Shown here piece after piece: positions 7,850-16,257 of a stretch of DNA of 64,000 nt (the first letter of the stretch is position 1; every line of letters begins with the position of its first letter). The DNA lies in contig JASLLL010000001.1 of NCBI GenBank assembly GCA_030747075.1, positions 62,001 to 126,000 of the forward strand. The letters are read 5' to 3'. Source of the stretch: Gemmatimonadota bacterium (GTDB taxonomy: Bacteria > ARS69). The position numbers and the translations under genes were made by a program. The notes beneath the pieces were generated by a model. It ran no database searches. It saw only the letters and a list, made by a program, of their open reading frames with translations, and had not been told where the DNA came from.

Positions 7850-10054
7850 CTAGAACTCCACCACCGCTTCAAGCTGAATGACCCGGGCGCGTTCCAGTGC
7901 GCTCTCCGCCGCCGGGATCACTTCCCCGAGCGACAGATACGCGTCCCGCGCTGTGGATCCGGTCGCACCGCGCTCGAAGAGATACCGGTCGCGACCGATG
8001 GAATCGTACTCGTTTGTCACCGGATCGATCACCTGTGGATCCACCCCGAACGAAAGCGCCAGTTCCGCTCGCGGCGACACCTGGTACGCGACTTCCCAGA
8101 AGCCGGAGCCCCACGAGCCGTCCAGTCCCAGGTCCGGCGCCAGATATCGAACGAACCGCGCGTCCGTCAGGAACCTCCATCGATCCGCGAACGGCCACTC
8201 CAGCCTGAGCAGAGTCTCCACGAACTTTGGTTCGCGGTTCAGGCCGTGACTGGCGATCGTTCCTTCGTACTCAAACCGCACGCGGTGCGACGGCACCACA
8301 TCAAACGCGAGTTTCGGCCGATAGAATACGGCGTCGTTTCCGCCCAGAAGCACGAGGCGCGACGGCGTGACTTCATGCTCCCCGTGCTCCAGCCAGAAGT
8401 TCCTCTCCGAAAACCAGAACTGGTGGGTCCAGGGACTCCGCGCGCTGTAGGAGAAGTCGTGGTACTCGAACTCGAGCGAAGCGGCGGTTCGCCACCCGGC
8501 CTTTGCGGACTCCCTGTCCAGATCCAGCCGCCACACACGAGACCGATTCGTCACGGTCCCCGGAACGCCCGTGGTCAGATGAGTGAACGAGTGGTCCTCG
8601 CCGCGCACCGAAGCCTCCCACCCGAAACCGGCCGCCGAAGACGGATTGCCCAGTCCGAGGAACCACCGACGGCTTCGGTCAATATCGTGAACCACTTCCT
8701 CCGCCGGGTCTTCGTTGACGGAGACGGTCGTGATGACTGCCAGGGAGTCTTCGTCTTCCACCCGTGTCGTCAGCGTGATGGCCGACTCCTCGCCCATGCC
8801 CAGTGATCGCACCCGCGCCACACCCCATTGCGCTTCGGCCCTCACTGACAATGCGCCCCATGCCCGCTCCCGGAAGAGGTCCAGCCCGCCCGCGCGCCAG
8901 TCCTCCAGCGCGGTACCCCATGTCCGGAGGCGCGCGTTCCATACGGGAGGTCCGAAGCCCACGGGATCCCGCTCCACGCGGTCCACCAGCGACAGTGCAC
9001 CTGGGTTGTATCCGCGATCCATCCGCCCGGAGAGGCCCACCACCATGCCTCTCCACCGGGTGTCGGCACGCAACGCCAGGACATCTTCATCGCCGCTGGT
9101 GATCGCGGTGCCGTAAGACGCCACCTCCGGGGCCGGGAATCGCCACCCGCCTGCCGAAAGCACCGCGTAGTTCTCCGGGTTTTCGAAGAGATCTCCCGGT
9201 GCCGGGCCCGAGTATCCGCCATCTGAGAAGTTGTCCGCGTACAGGATTCGGACTCGCGCATCTCCCCGACGAAGCCCAAGGAGCGCACCCTGCATTCCAT
9301 ATCCGAAATCGTGGTCGTAGATCCCGACGCGCCCCACCATCGGGAGCGCACTCTCCCACGCCGCCACGCGGTCGTTGTCCCACGCGACTCCCGAGAGCCG
9401 TCCCGTATCGAAGGTCAGGCTTCCGCGATCGAAGTGCATCCGCGTCCGCCATGCCTCCACATTCTCCGCTTCATTGTGGATGTTGGTGAGGATCCGCGCC
9501 TCCATCACATCGTTCATGGCGATCGTGAAGAGAAGATCGGCGTCCATCCCCGGCCGACGCAGTTCGTACCGTCCGCCGTTGTCGGGATTGGAGCGGGACT
9601 CGTAGAGGGACGCAATCCGCCCGCCCAGCGCAACCTTCGGCGAAAGCATCGCGCGCGGAGCCGCGCCCCCCCCGCCGACAGCAGCCGCGCCGGTCCCGAC
9701 TCGCCCGTCGGTCCCCACCTGCACGACCGAGTTCCCGTATTCGCCCGCAGTCCCGGGATGTTCGGGATCCGCGAACCACTCTCCATCCACCACGAACTTG
9801 TACTCGTGCGTGCCCGCCTCGAGGTGAACCACCACCGACCAGACTCCGCCTTCATCCGACATCGCGGTAGCGGTGGTGCTCCAGTCGTTGAACGAACCCG
9901 CAAGAAACACCCCACCCGCCCCGGGAGCTGCGTGCGTAAACCGGACCCCACCGGGAGTCCCCACCACACCCGCGCGGACGGAAGAAGATGCGCCCACAAG
10001 CACCAGGGCGCAGAGAAGCGCGGGAACGGACCCCTGCCGGATGATTCGCGCCAT
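7850..10054 (-). CDS. Outer-membrane beta-barrel with N-terminal CBM48 glycogen-binding domain
   Basis: 734 aa. A signal peptide (to about residue 28, VRAG) is followed by a complete CBM48 domain at about 33-110 (VFLAGSFNDWS, HEYKFVVDGEW, DPEHPG). From about residue 145 the sequence alternates polar and aromatic residues in beta-strand pattern and ends in VVEF; a terminal phenylalanine is the usual BAM recognition signal. The most likely picture is a barrel displaying or carrying a glucan-binding domain at the outer membrane. The ATG overlaps the previous stop by one base (TAATG). It is neither SusC/TonB-type (no plug or TonB box seen) nor SusD. Transport function is inferred, not shown. Confidence 0.78.
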   Translation of the reverse strand: MARIIRQGSVPALLCALVLVGASSSVRAGVVGTPGGVRFTHAAPGAGGVFLAGSFNDWSTTATAMSDEGGVWSVVVHLEAGTHEYKFVVDGEWFADPEHPGTAGEYGNSVVQVGTDGRVGTGAAAVGGGGAAPRAMLSPKVALGGRIASLYESRSNPDNGGRYELRRPGMDADLLFTIAMNDVMEARILTNIHNEAENVEAWRTRMHFDRGSLTFDTGRLSGVAWDNDRVAAWESALPMVGRVGIYDHDFGYGMQGALLGLRRGDARVRILYADNFSDGGYSGPAPGDLFENPENYAVLSAGGWRFPAPEVASYGTAITSGDEDVLALRADTRWRGMVVGLSGRMDRGYNPGALSLVDRVERDPVGFGPPVWNARLRTWGTALEDWRAGGLDLFRERAWGALSVRAEAQWGVARVRSLGMGEESAITLTTRVEDEDSLAVITTVSVNEDPAEEVVHDIDRSRRWFLGLGNPSSAAGFGWEASVRGEDHSFTHLTTGVPGTVTNRSRVWRLDLDRESAKAGWRTAASLEFEYHDFSYSARSPWTHQFWFSERNFWLEHGEHEVTPSRLVLLGGNDAVFYRPKLAFDVVPSHRVRFEYEGTIASHGLNREPKFVETLLRLEWPFADRWRFLTDARFVRYLAPDLGLDGSWGSGFWEVAYQVSPRAELALSFGVDPQVIDPVTNEYDSIGRDRYLFERGATGSTARDAYLSLGEVIPAAESALERARVIQLEAVVEF

Positions 10055-11616
10055 TAGAAGTACCCCTTCAGCGTGAACTTCACGATATCCTTGTTCTGCG
10101 CGCCCCCGGCGAGATCCCCATCATCCACCGGATTCGGATTGTCCCCGATCCACCAGGGTCCATACGACAAGAACACTTCCATCCCCGGACGCGGCCGGTA
10201 CTGCAGTTCGGCGAAGAACGAATCGCGAAGTCTGGCGGGATCGTTCCCGAAGGTGAAACGGTTGTACAGCTTTACCGTGCCGGTCAGGTTCACGCTGGTC
10301 TCCAGAGATGCCAGGTCCTTTCGCCTCTCCGTTCCGTAGTCCTTGATCTTTCCCTGAATCCTCATCCACGCCAGGCGGCTCTCCACCTGCACTTCCGCAA
10401 ACAGGTCATCGTTTCGCGTCGTTTCCGTCGCGACAGGGTCCGCATGGTCGTGCGTTCGCTTTCGTCGCCACGCCAGTTTGCTTGCGAACCCGTTCACATA
10501 CTCCGTATACATCTCCGCGTAGAGTTCGGTCATGTTCTTGTTCTCAAAAACGCTGCGCTTCCATCTCCCGTGATTCACGGTCAGCGTGACCGCCCGCTCC
10601 GGCAGCAGGTACCACGAGTTCAGCCAGAGACCCTGTTCGTCGCTGAGGGAATCGCCTAGAGGATTCGTGTACGCTCGGCCCGCATACCAGTAGTAGGGCG
10701 CGAAGCTCCAGTATCCCAGGCGGGGCGTCCCCACCGTGACCGACCGGAGCTCCGCCTTGAGAACCGCGTCCGTCGGCGCCCACTCGTGTGGGCGGTACCA
10801 GGTACTTCCGTTCAGCCGGTTCCAGCGAAATTCCCCGCGCTCCAGCTCAGAACCCGCATCCCGATTCTGACTTCGCGCAAACTCCACAAGAAGGTCCGTC
10901 GTCCCCCAGGTGTAGCGCAGGTCCCCGGCAAAGACTTCGAAGTGCCCGGCCTCCCCCAATCGATCTTCCGCCTCGACCTTCCGGTTCCATGTCACTCCCG
11001 TCCGAAGCGCGCCCCCCAGGAACTCCCGACGCGCCCGGAACACATGCGCGTCATCCGTGCCGACCGGGTCGGCCGGGTCCTCGGGGTTCGTGGAGGGATT
11101 GGACTGGCTGGAAAAGTCCGAGTGAATGTACGCGAGGTTCCATCCGCCATACCCAAAGAGGTCCGCGCGGAAGCCCTGCGCGTTGCCGCCGTCGTTGGCC
11201 GCCCAGGGTCGCACCACTTCAATCAGATGATTCTCCACCCAGAAGCGATCCTGCCGGGAGAAGAGAATCAGGTCTACACCGCGTCCGTTCTTTTCCTTGC
11301 GAAACCGTACATGGGATTCACGGTATTGAAACTCCGGGCGGGGCGCGGAGTTTCCCCCGCGATTCCAGTCTTCCTCAAACTTGAGAAACGCCTCCACACC
11401 CGGTGCGGGTTCCGAATGAATGCGGAACTGCACGAGTCCCCAGGAGTCGTCGTTGTTGGAGTCGAAGTCCCACTCGTACAGACGGTCCTGTTTTCGGATG
11501 TCCAGTTGCAGTTGATACTCACCCTCGATTCGCGTCGCGCCCTGCCCGGGAGCGGCCACGGCCACTGAGAGGACGGCTCCCGCGAGCGCGGGTCGAAGTC
11601 GGCGCAGGCGACTCAC
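10054..11616 (-). CDS. Outer-membrane beta-barrel protein
   Basis: 520 aa starting at GTG 11616, which overlaps the previous stop (GTGA). The N-terminus is a signal peptide (LRPALAGAVLSVAVAAPGQG). The mature part is alternating amphipathic strands rich in Trp, Tyr and Arg (YQLQLDIRKQDRLYEWDFD, VEVFLSYGPWWIG) and ends KFTLKGYF, a typical outer-membrane C-terminal strand with final Phe. Its length suits a 16-22-strand barrel. I do not recognise the subfamily; alginate- or sugar-porin-like barrels have a similar look. Its place directly upstream of the CBM48 barrel suggests a joint role in glycan uptake. Confidence 0.75.
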   Translation of the reverse strand: MSRLRRLRPALAGAVLSVAVAAPGQGATRIEGEYQLQLDIRKQDRLYEWDFDSNNDDSWGLVQFRIHSEPAPGVEAFLKFEEDWNRGGNSAPRPEFQYRESHVRFRKEKNGRGVDLILFSRQDRFWVENHLIEVVRPWAANDGGNAQGFRADLFGYGGWNLAYIHSDFSSQSNPSTNPEDPADPVGTDDAHVFRARREFLGGALRTGVTWNRKVEAEDRLGEAGHFEVFAGDLRYTWGTTDLLVEFARSQNRDAGSELERGEFRWNRLNGSTWYRPHEWAPTDAVLKAELRSVTVGTPRLGYWSFAPYYWYAGRAYTNPLGDSLSDEQGLWLNSWYLLPERAVTLTVNHGRWKRSVFENKNMTELYAEMYTEYVNGFASKLAWRRKRTHDHADPVATETTRNDDLFAEVQVESRLAWMRIQGKIKDYGTERRKDLASLETSVNLTGTVKLYNRFTFGNDPARLRDSFFAELQYRPRPGMEVFLSYGPWWIGDNPNPVDDGDLAGGAQNKDIVKFTLKGYF

Positions 11617-12512
11617 TCCCGTGCCCTCCCGAACGGAATGACCACCGACGCCATGCTGGATATGCCGAGCGTGTTGTGTGTGGAGAACGCCAGATCCACA
11701 ACCCAACGGTCGGACATGATGCCGACGCCGCCAAAGTACTTGAGGTCTCCCATCCCGACGCGCAGCGCAAACACGCGGTGAAAGACCACCTCCGCGCCAA
11801 CGACCGGGGTCGGCCGCCCGTCCTCATCTCCGATCACGGCGGCCGCAACAGCAGATTCCGGATGCCAGCGCCAGGACACACCCGCCTCCCGTTCCACGCG
11901 AAGACCCGTGGCTCCCCCCCCCGGAACAAACTCAAACGACGGGCGGCCGATACTTCGCACGACCGCTCCCACACGCAGGCGGGGGTTCAAGATCGCCAGC
12001 ACGCCGGCGTCAAAGGCTGCGCGGGTTTCGCTCCCGAGCCCGGATAGCTCACCGGACGCCGTCGCCGCGGGTGAGTGGTAGGCCACTCGCGCCAGTTTCA
12101 CATTCGCGCCCACCCCAATGCGCACCTGCCGCCAGCGCAACACGGTCCCCGCACCGGCATAGAGCATGTCCTCCGAAACGGCATCCGGAACGCCGGTGTG
12201 CGACCATGCGGACCACATGGACATGCGTCCGACAGGAAGGGAAACCGCAGCAAAGTGCGTGGCCAGATCCATCGCCTGATGCGGGCGGTATTGCGCAAGG
12301 ATCACCTGCCCCCGGTCGAGAAACGGGAGACCACCAGGATTCCAGTGAACCGCTGACGCGTCGTCCGCCAAAGCGACATGGGTCTTCCCGAGCGCCACTC
12401 CGCGTGCACCCACCTCCATGGTCTCGAAGTAGGCCGACGACGGAGACGCGCCGACCACCGCGCCCGCGAGCGCAATACCCGCCACCCATGCGATTCGCCG
12501 CAGACGCGTCAT
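11613..12512 (-). CDS. PorV/PorQ-like outer-membrane protein (FadL-type fold)
   Basis: 299 aa with a signal peptide ending SPSSA (about residue 28). The mature N-terminus reads MEVGARGVALGKTHVALADDASAVHWNPGG, here split as GARGVALGKTHVALADD and SAVHWNPGG; this is the signature of the PorV/UPF0164 family, whose best-known member is the type IX secretion shuttle PorV. The rest is barrel-like and ends VIPFGRARE. It overlaps the FlgD-tailed secreted protein gene upstream by 4 nt (ATGA). Such an arrangement is compatible with PorV serving a C-terminally tagged substrate, but other T9SS genes are not in the window. Confidence 0.75.
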   Translation of the reverse strand: MTRLRRIAWVAGIALAGAVVGASPSSAYFETMEVGARGVALGKTHVALADDASAVHWNPGGLPFLDRGQVILAQYRPHQAMDLATHFAAVSLPVGRMSMWSAWSHTGVPDAVSEDMLYAGAGTVLRWRQVRIGVGANVKLARVAYHSPAATASGELSGLGSETRAAFDAGVLAILNPRLRVGAVVRSIGRPSFEFVPGGGATGLRVEREAGVSWRWHPESAVAAAVIGDEDGRPTPVVGAEVVFHRVFALRVGMGDLKYFGGVGIMSDRWVVDLAFSTHNTLGISSMASVVIPFGRARE

Positions 12513-13714
12513 CGGACCACCGAGAACGCGCGCGTAAAGCGATGTGTCTCCGGTTCAATCACAACGCGCAGCACATAGATCCCGCCCGGCACGATCCCCC
12601 CGTCCCAGTCCCGCCCGTCCCAGCGATCCATCGCCAGGGAGACAGGGTCCGCCGCGGATCGTTCGTGGTTGCGATAGAGTTCCTTGACCCGCTTCCCGCG
12701 CCGGTCAAACACCTCCGCCGACAACACCACCGTCCGGAAGGACTCTCCCGACGGGACCTCCGGAGACAGCCGGACGCGAAACGCCAGTTCGCCCCCGTTT
12801 TCCGGGGAGATCACGCTTCTCGCAAAGGCGACATCCGCAATCTCCATTCGCACACCACGCACCGGAGGCTGCACGAGAAAACTCACGCGCTCCTTCACCG
12901 ATTGCCCGAAGTCACAGAACCCGTCGCCGTCCAGGTCGAGGGGAATCTCCGCATAGTTGTCAATGGTCACCTGGTCCGAGGATTCCGCGCTGTGCCCGGA
13001 GAGATTGTCCGGCGCGGAGTCCGGCCCGCCCGTGCCGTCGCCGCCCGCGGTCACGATGGCCACGACGCGCAGCACACTTCGCTCTGCCGGAACGACCCAG
13101 AGCGATTCGCCGACAGCAGCCGAGAAGTCTCGAACCGCATCATCACCCAGCAGGAAGGGCCACGGCAGCGCGGCCTCCATGGCGCGGCCGGGTGTCCCCT
13201 GATCGAATGTCGCGACGGTCGCGAACGAGGTGGCATCTCGTTGCGTCACCTGATTCGTCCCGACACTCGTCCACGCCTGAGGCAGCGTGTTCCGGTCCCA
13301 GGTTGCCAGAAAGAGGTCCGGCTGGAGATTCCGGAAGACGAAGTTCCGGCGCCACGAGTTCAGGTTCGTCATCTCCGTCATCCCGCCCGGGGCATGGTCG
13401 ATCAGGAGGATCACATTGTTGTCCCAGATGGTTGCGTCCACCGCGACATACAGAAACTCAGCATCCCAGCTGATGCGGATCTGGCGCACATCGTTCTGTG
13501 TCCCCCATTCGGAATCGCTGGTGCCTTCCTCCGGCGCCCCGGACACCGGGTTGGTTCCGAAGGCACTCTCGTCCGAGTCCCAGTCCGCCGTGAGCCCGTC
13601 TACCGCGATACGGGCCGAGAGGTCCGTCTCCGGAACCGCCTTCGCAACGCCGCAAAGATACAGCGGGGACACCGCCAGGAGAGAGACCGCAAGGCGGACA
13701 CACCCGGGCATCAC
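12509..13714 (-). CDS. Secreted protein with DOMON/CBM9-like domain and FlgD-like C-terminal Ig domain
   Basis: 401 aa; GTG at 13714 overlaps the FHA-gene stop (GTGA), with an ATG one codon later. A signal peptide ends near AKAVPE. The N-terminal half has the look of a CBM9/DOMON-type module that scores surfaces exposed to ligand (LTADWDSDESAFG, IRISWDAEFLYVAVDATIWDN). The C-terminal 90 residues are a FlgD-like Ig domain: GKRVKELYRNHE, WDGRDWDGGIVPGGIYVLRV and FSVVR at the end. In FCB bacteria this module commonly ends secreted proteins and is related to T9SS sorting domains. The next gene encodes a PorV-like protein. Function of the N-terminal domain is not assigned with confidence. Confidence 0.62.
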   Translation of the reverse strand: MMPGCVRLAVSLLAVSPLYLCGVAKAVPETDLSARIAVDGLTADWDSDESAFGTNPVSGAPEEGTSDSEWGTQNDVRQIRISWDAEFLYVAVDATIWDNNVILLIDHAPGGMTEMTNLNSWRRNFVFRNLQPDLFLATWDRNTLPQAWTSVGTNQVTQRDATSFATVATFDQGTPGRAMEAALPWPFLLGDDAVRDFSAAVGESLWVVPAERSVLRVVAIVTAGGDGTGGPDSAPDNLSGHSAESSDQVTIDNYAEIPLDLDGDGFCDFGQSVKERVSFLVQPPVRGVRMEIADVAFARSVISPENGGELAFRVRLSPEVPSGESFRTVVLSAEVFDRRGKRVKELYRNHERSAADPVSLAMDRWDGRDWDGGIVPGGIYVLRVVIEPETHRFTRAFSVVR

Positions 13715-14076
13715 GCGGGCCCCGAGAAGAGAAGTACCACCTGATCGGCGAGTTCAATCCGGTCACCCGGAACGAGCATCGCTTCCGGAACAGAGTGTCC
13801 GTTCACTCGAATCCCGCGGCGCGAACAGTCGCGCAGCAGGATTCCTTTCTTGTCGCAGGTGAGGATGGCATGATGTCGCGCAATCTTCGGATGGCTGACC
13901 ACGATGTCCTGGCTTTCTTCTGACCCGATGGTCGTGCGCCGCGCGGAGACAAGAAAATCCAACCCCTCTCCGTGCTCCTCCAGAAGCGTGAGCTTGCAGA
14001 GCGGTCGGCGGCGCACAAGAAACCAGAGCGCAATCCCGACCACCGAAGCCACGGGAAGGACGAGAAGCCACTTCAT
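13711..14076 (-). CDS. Membrane-anchored degenerate FHA-domain protein
   Basis: 121 aa: a single N-terminal membrane helix (LLVLPVASVVGIALWFLV), then an FHA fold at about 30-118. FHA domains bind phosphothreonine through a Gly-Arg turn and a Ser-x-x-His motif. Here the corresponding positions are TIGSEES and KIARHHA, so the usual Arg and Ser are replaced, whereas GIRVNGH is kept. Phosphopeptide binding may therefore be lost or altered. The gene overlaps mtnP upstream and the FlgD-tailed gene downstream by 4 nt each, tying it to both groups. Confidence 0.75.
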   Translation of the reverse strand: MKWLLVLPVASVVGIALWFLVRRRPLCKLTLLEEHGEGLDFLVSARRTTIGSEESQDIVVSHPKIARHHAILTCDKKGILLRDCSRRGIRVNGHSVPEAMLVPGDRIELADQVVLLFSGPA

Positions 14077-14933
14077 GTGGATTCGCCGAGGAAGAGCGCC
14101 AGTCGGGTTCGGGCGGCCTCGGGAATCCGGCTCGGATCGGTCAGGATTGCTGACGCGATGTTCCCCCGATGCGGGTTCGCAAAGTCCTCCGGGAAATCCG
14201 CGCAGAGATGTCGCACCGTCGTCTTCGCGTTCTCGACATTCTTCTGAAGTGTGCGAATGACCTGTTCCACCGTCACATCGTCGTGCCCTTCACGCCAGCA
14301 GTCGTAGTCCGTCGCCAGGGCGAGCGTCGCGAACGCCAGATCCGCTTCGCGGGCGAGTTTCGCCTCGGTGAGGTTCGTCATCCCGATCACATCCGCGCCC
14401 CAGCTTCGATAGAGCGCGCTCTCGGCACGCGTGGAAAAGGCCGGACCCTCCATGCAGACATAGGTCCCGCCGCGATGCACGGTCGTCCCTGTCTTCTCCG
14501 CGGCGTCCGCCAGAAGGGTCACCAGCGCGGGTGTTACCGGATCCGCAAACATGACATGCGCAACCACGCCGTCTTCAAAGAAGGTCGCGGCCCGGTTCTT
14601 CGTTCGGTCGATATGCTGGTCCACCAGAACGAAGTCCCCGGGGCGAATGTTCTCGCGCAGGCTCCCGCACGCGGAGATCGCCACCAGAAAGTCCACGCCC
14701 AGCTTTCGCATGCCCCAGATGTTTGCGCGGTAGTTGATCTCCGACGGGCTGACGAGGTGCCCGCGACCGTGCCGCGCCAGAAAGACCACCTCTCGGCCCT
14801 CGATCGTTCCGAGCATGAAGGCGTCGGAGGGCGTACCAAACGGTGTCTCCAGCGTCTCTTCCGTGAGGCCGGAAAGCCCGTCCATTTCGTAGAGTCCGCT
14901 TCCGCCCAGGATTCCAATCCGACCGCTGCTCAT
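14073..14933 (-). CDS. mtnP: S-methyl-5'-thioadenosine phosphorylase
   Basis: Purine nucleoside phosphorylase family enzyme that splits methylthioadenosine with phosphate into adenine and methylthioribose-1-phosphate, the first step of methionine salvage from polyamine synthesis. The 286-aa length is normal. Diagnostic blocks: GILGGSGLYEMDGL at the N-terminus, ISACGSLRENIRPGD, VCMEGPAFSTRAES (substrate pocket) and GMTNLTEAKLAREA with DYDCW, the Asp-containing motif specific for 6-aminopurines. The start at 14933 (MSSGRIGIL) fits the family; longer in-frame extensions do not. It sits among envelope genes, which is odd for a housekeeping salvage enzyme; a spermidine-synthase-like protein lies 20 kb away. 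Confidence 0.92.
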   Translation of the reverse strand: MSSGRIGILGGSGLYEMDGLSGLTEETLETPFGTPSDAFMLGTIEGREVVFLARHGRGHLVSPSEINYRANIWGMRKLGVDFLVAISACGSLRENIRPGDFVLVDQHIDRTKNRAATFFEDGVVAHVMFADPVTPALVTLLADAAEKTGTTVHRGGTYVCMEGPAFSTRAESALYRSWGADVIGMTNLTEAKLAREADLAFATLALATDYDCWREGHDDVTVEQVIRTLQKNVENAKTTVRHLCADFPEDFANPHRGNIASAILTDPSRIPEAARTRLALFLGEST

Positions 14934-15004
14934 GCGACTGCCTTCCGTTCGTGAGAACCCGGCGACGCATGGGCGGCTCCGGAACTGCGTGCGGACATCG
15001 ACCG

Positions 15005-15445
15005 TTACTCCAGCGTGAAGCCCGCGCGAGCAAGAATCTCTCCGCCCTCGGTCACCACCTCCACGCGGCACGGGCCAAGCCATTTTGCCAGAATGGTCTT
15101 TGTCGTCCAGCATCTCCAGTGCGCGGCGCCGATTTCAATGGGAACTTCCGTCACGAGTCGCTCCCCCACATACCAGCGGTGGAAGATTCGTGTGGGTGCC
15201 TCCGCCCGGTCCACTTCCGAAAAGGCGAAGAGCTTCCCGACATCTCGCGGAAAAGAGCGGGCGGCCTCCACGGGAACCCGATCCACCACATCCAGACAGA
15301 TCACCAGTTTCAGCACGGCGATTCCGTCCGTGTCGAGAGAGTCCGCGGGCGCGGAAGACGGAGCGGCCGGTTTGGCAAGAGCCCCGGCCGGGATCAGAAG
15401 AAGGAGCGGCAGGGCAAACGCAAACCAGCGGGGCCCGATGTTCAC
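15005..15445 (-). CDS. Secreted DUF2914-domain protein
   Basis: 146 aa from GTG 15445, with a signal peptide (WFAFALPLLLLIPAGALA). The C-terminal 95 residues match the DUF2914 pattern: FHRWYVGERLVTEVPIEIG, then W-R-x-W-T-T-K, WLGPCRVEVV and a final G-x-x-L-A-R-x-x-F strand. The family is a small beta domain found in periplasmic or membrane proteins; its biochemical role is not established. It lies 44 nt downstream of batE and 71 nt upstream of mtnP, and is probably cotranscribed with the Bat genes. Confidence 0.72.
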   Translation of the reverse strand: MNIGPRWFAFALPLLLLIPAGALAKPAAPSSAPADSLDTDGIAVLKLVICLDVVDRVPVEAARSFPRDVGKLFAFSEVDRAEAPTRIFHRWYVGERLVTEVPIEIGAAHWRCWTTKTILAKWLGPCRVEVVTEGGEILARAGFTLE

Positions 15446-15489
15446 GAGGCGCCTCCTGTTCTTTGGGGTTGGCCCTTCCTCGACCACCC

Positions 15490-16257
15490 CTACAGCCGGG
15501 ACAGTTCCGCGGAGGGAATCCACCCCCTCAAATCGCCCGGCAGGGAGATTTCCGTCCACATCCCGCGCTCTCCCTCCACGACCACTTCCGCACCCTCGTG
15601 AAGGACGAAGGCTGTGGCGAATGTCTCGGCGGGACCGGCGCGAACCTCCGCCTCCCGGGCAAGCAGCACCGCCTCCCGGGAACCCGCGGCGCGTTGCGCC
15701 AGAAGTCCCGACGCCGCGGAGCATACCCCCCAGAGCACCAGGAAGGCCACGGTCCAGCGATGGCCTCCCCGCGCCCTTCGGCCGCCGAGTTGCCAGATGG
15801 TCCCCGCGATCCCGCCCAGTATCCACAGGAAGGCAGCCCACCGCGCGACCTCGGTGGGGGTCACGCGGTCGATCCACTGCTCCACGCGGCGATCCGTGTG
15901 GGGATCTCCCTCCGCCACCGCGTCAAGCGCCAGAGAGCGCGCGTATTCCAGATTCGCGGTCACATCTTCATCCCGGGGAGCCAGCGCAAGCGCCCGGCGG
16001 TAGTGGAAGATGGCCCGCCCCAGGTCGCCCTGCTTGAACCGGGCATTCCCGAGGTTGTAATGAACGCTGGAGTGCTCCGCCCCCGCACGAAGGCACTCCG
16101 CAAAAGCCGTCGCCGCGCCGTCCGCGTCCCCGCTCTCATAGAGCCGCATCCCCAGGTCGAAGGACGCATCCGCGCTGCCGGACTCCGCAAGCACCGGAGC
16201 CGCCGTGAGGAAGGCGCACGCCACAAAGGCCGCCGGGAAGAAGTGCCGCCCTCTCAT
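15490..16257 (-). CDS. batE: BatE-like TPR and SH3 protein
   Basis: 255 aa with a signal peptide ending VLAES. Two or three TPR units follow (ASFDLGMRLYESGDADGA, SVHYNLGNARFKQGDLGRA), then two membrane helices near residues 135-185, and a C-terminal bacterial SH3-like domain (AEVRAGPAETFATAFVLHEG...GWI). This is the usual build of BatE, the last gene of the Bacteroides aerotolerance locus. The ATG overlaps the batD stop by 4 nt. It is expected to work with BatA-D in a periplasm-facing membrane complex. Confidence 0.8.
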   Translation of the reverse strand: MRGRHFFPAAFVACAFLTAAPVLAESGSADASFDLGMRLYESGDADGAATAFAECLRAGAEHSSVHYNLGNARFKQGDLGRAIFHYRRALALAPRDEDVTANLEYARSLALDAVAEGDPHTDRRVEQWIDRVTPTEVARWAAFLWILGGIAGTIWQLGGRRARGGHRWTVAFLVLWGVCSAASGLLAQRAAGSREAVLLAREAEVRAGPAETFATAFVLHEGAEVVVEGERGMWTEISLPGDLRGWIPSAELSRL

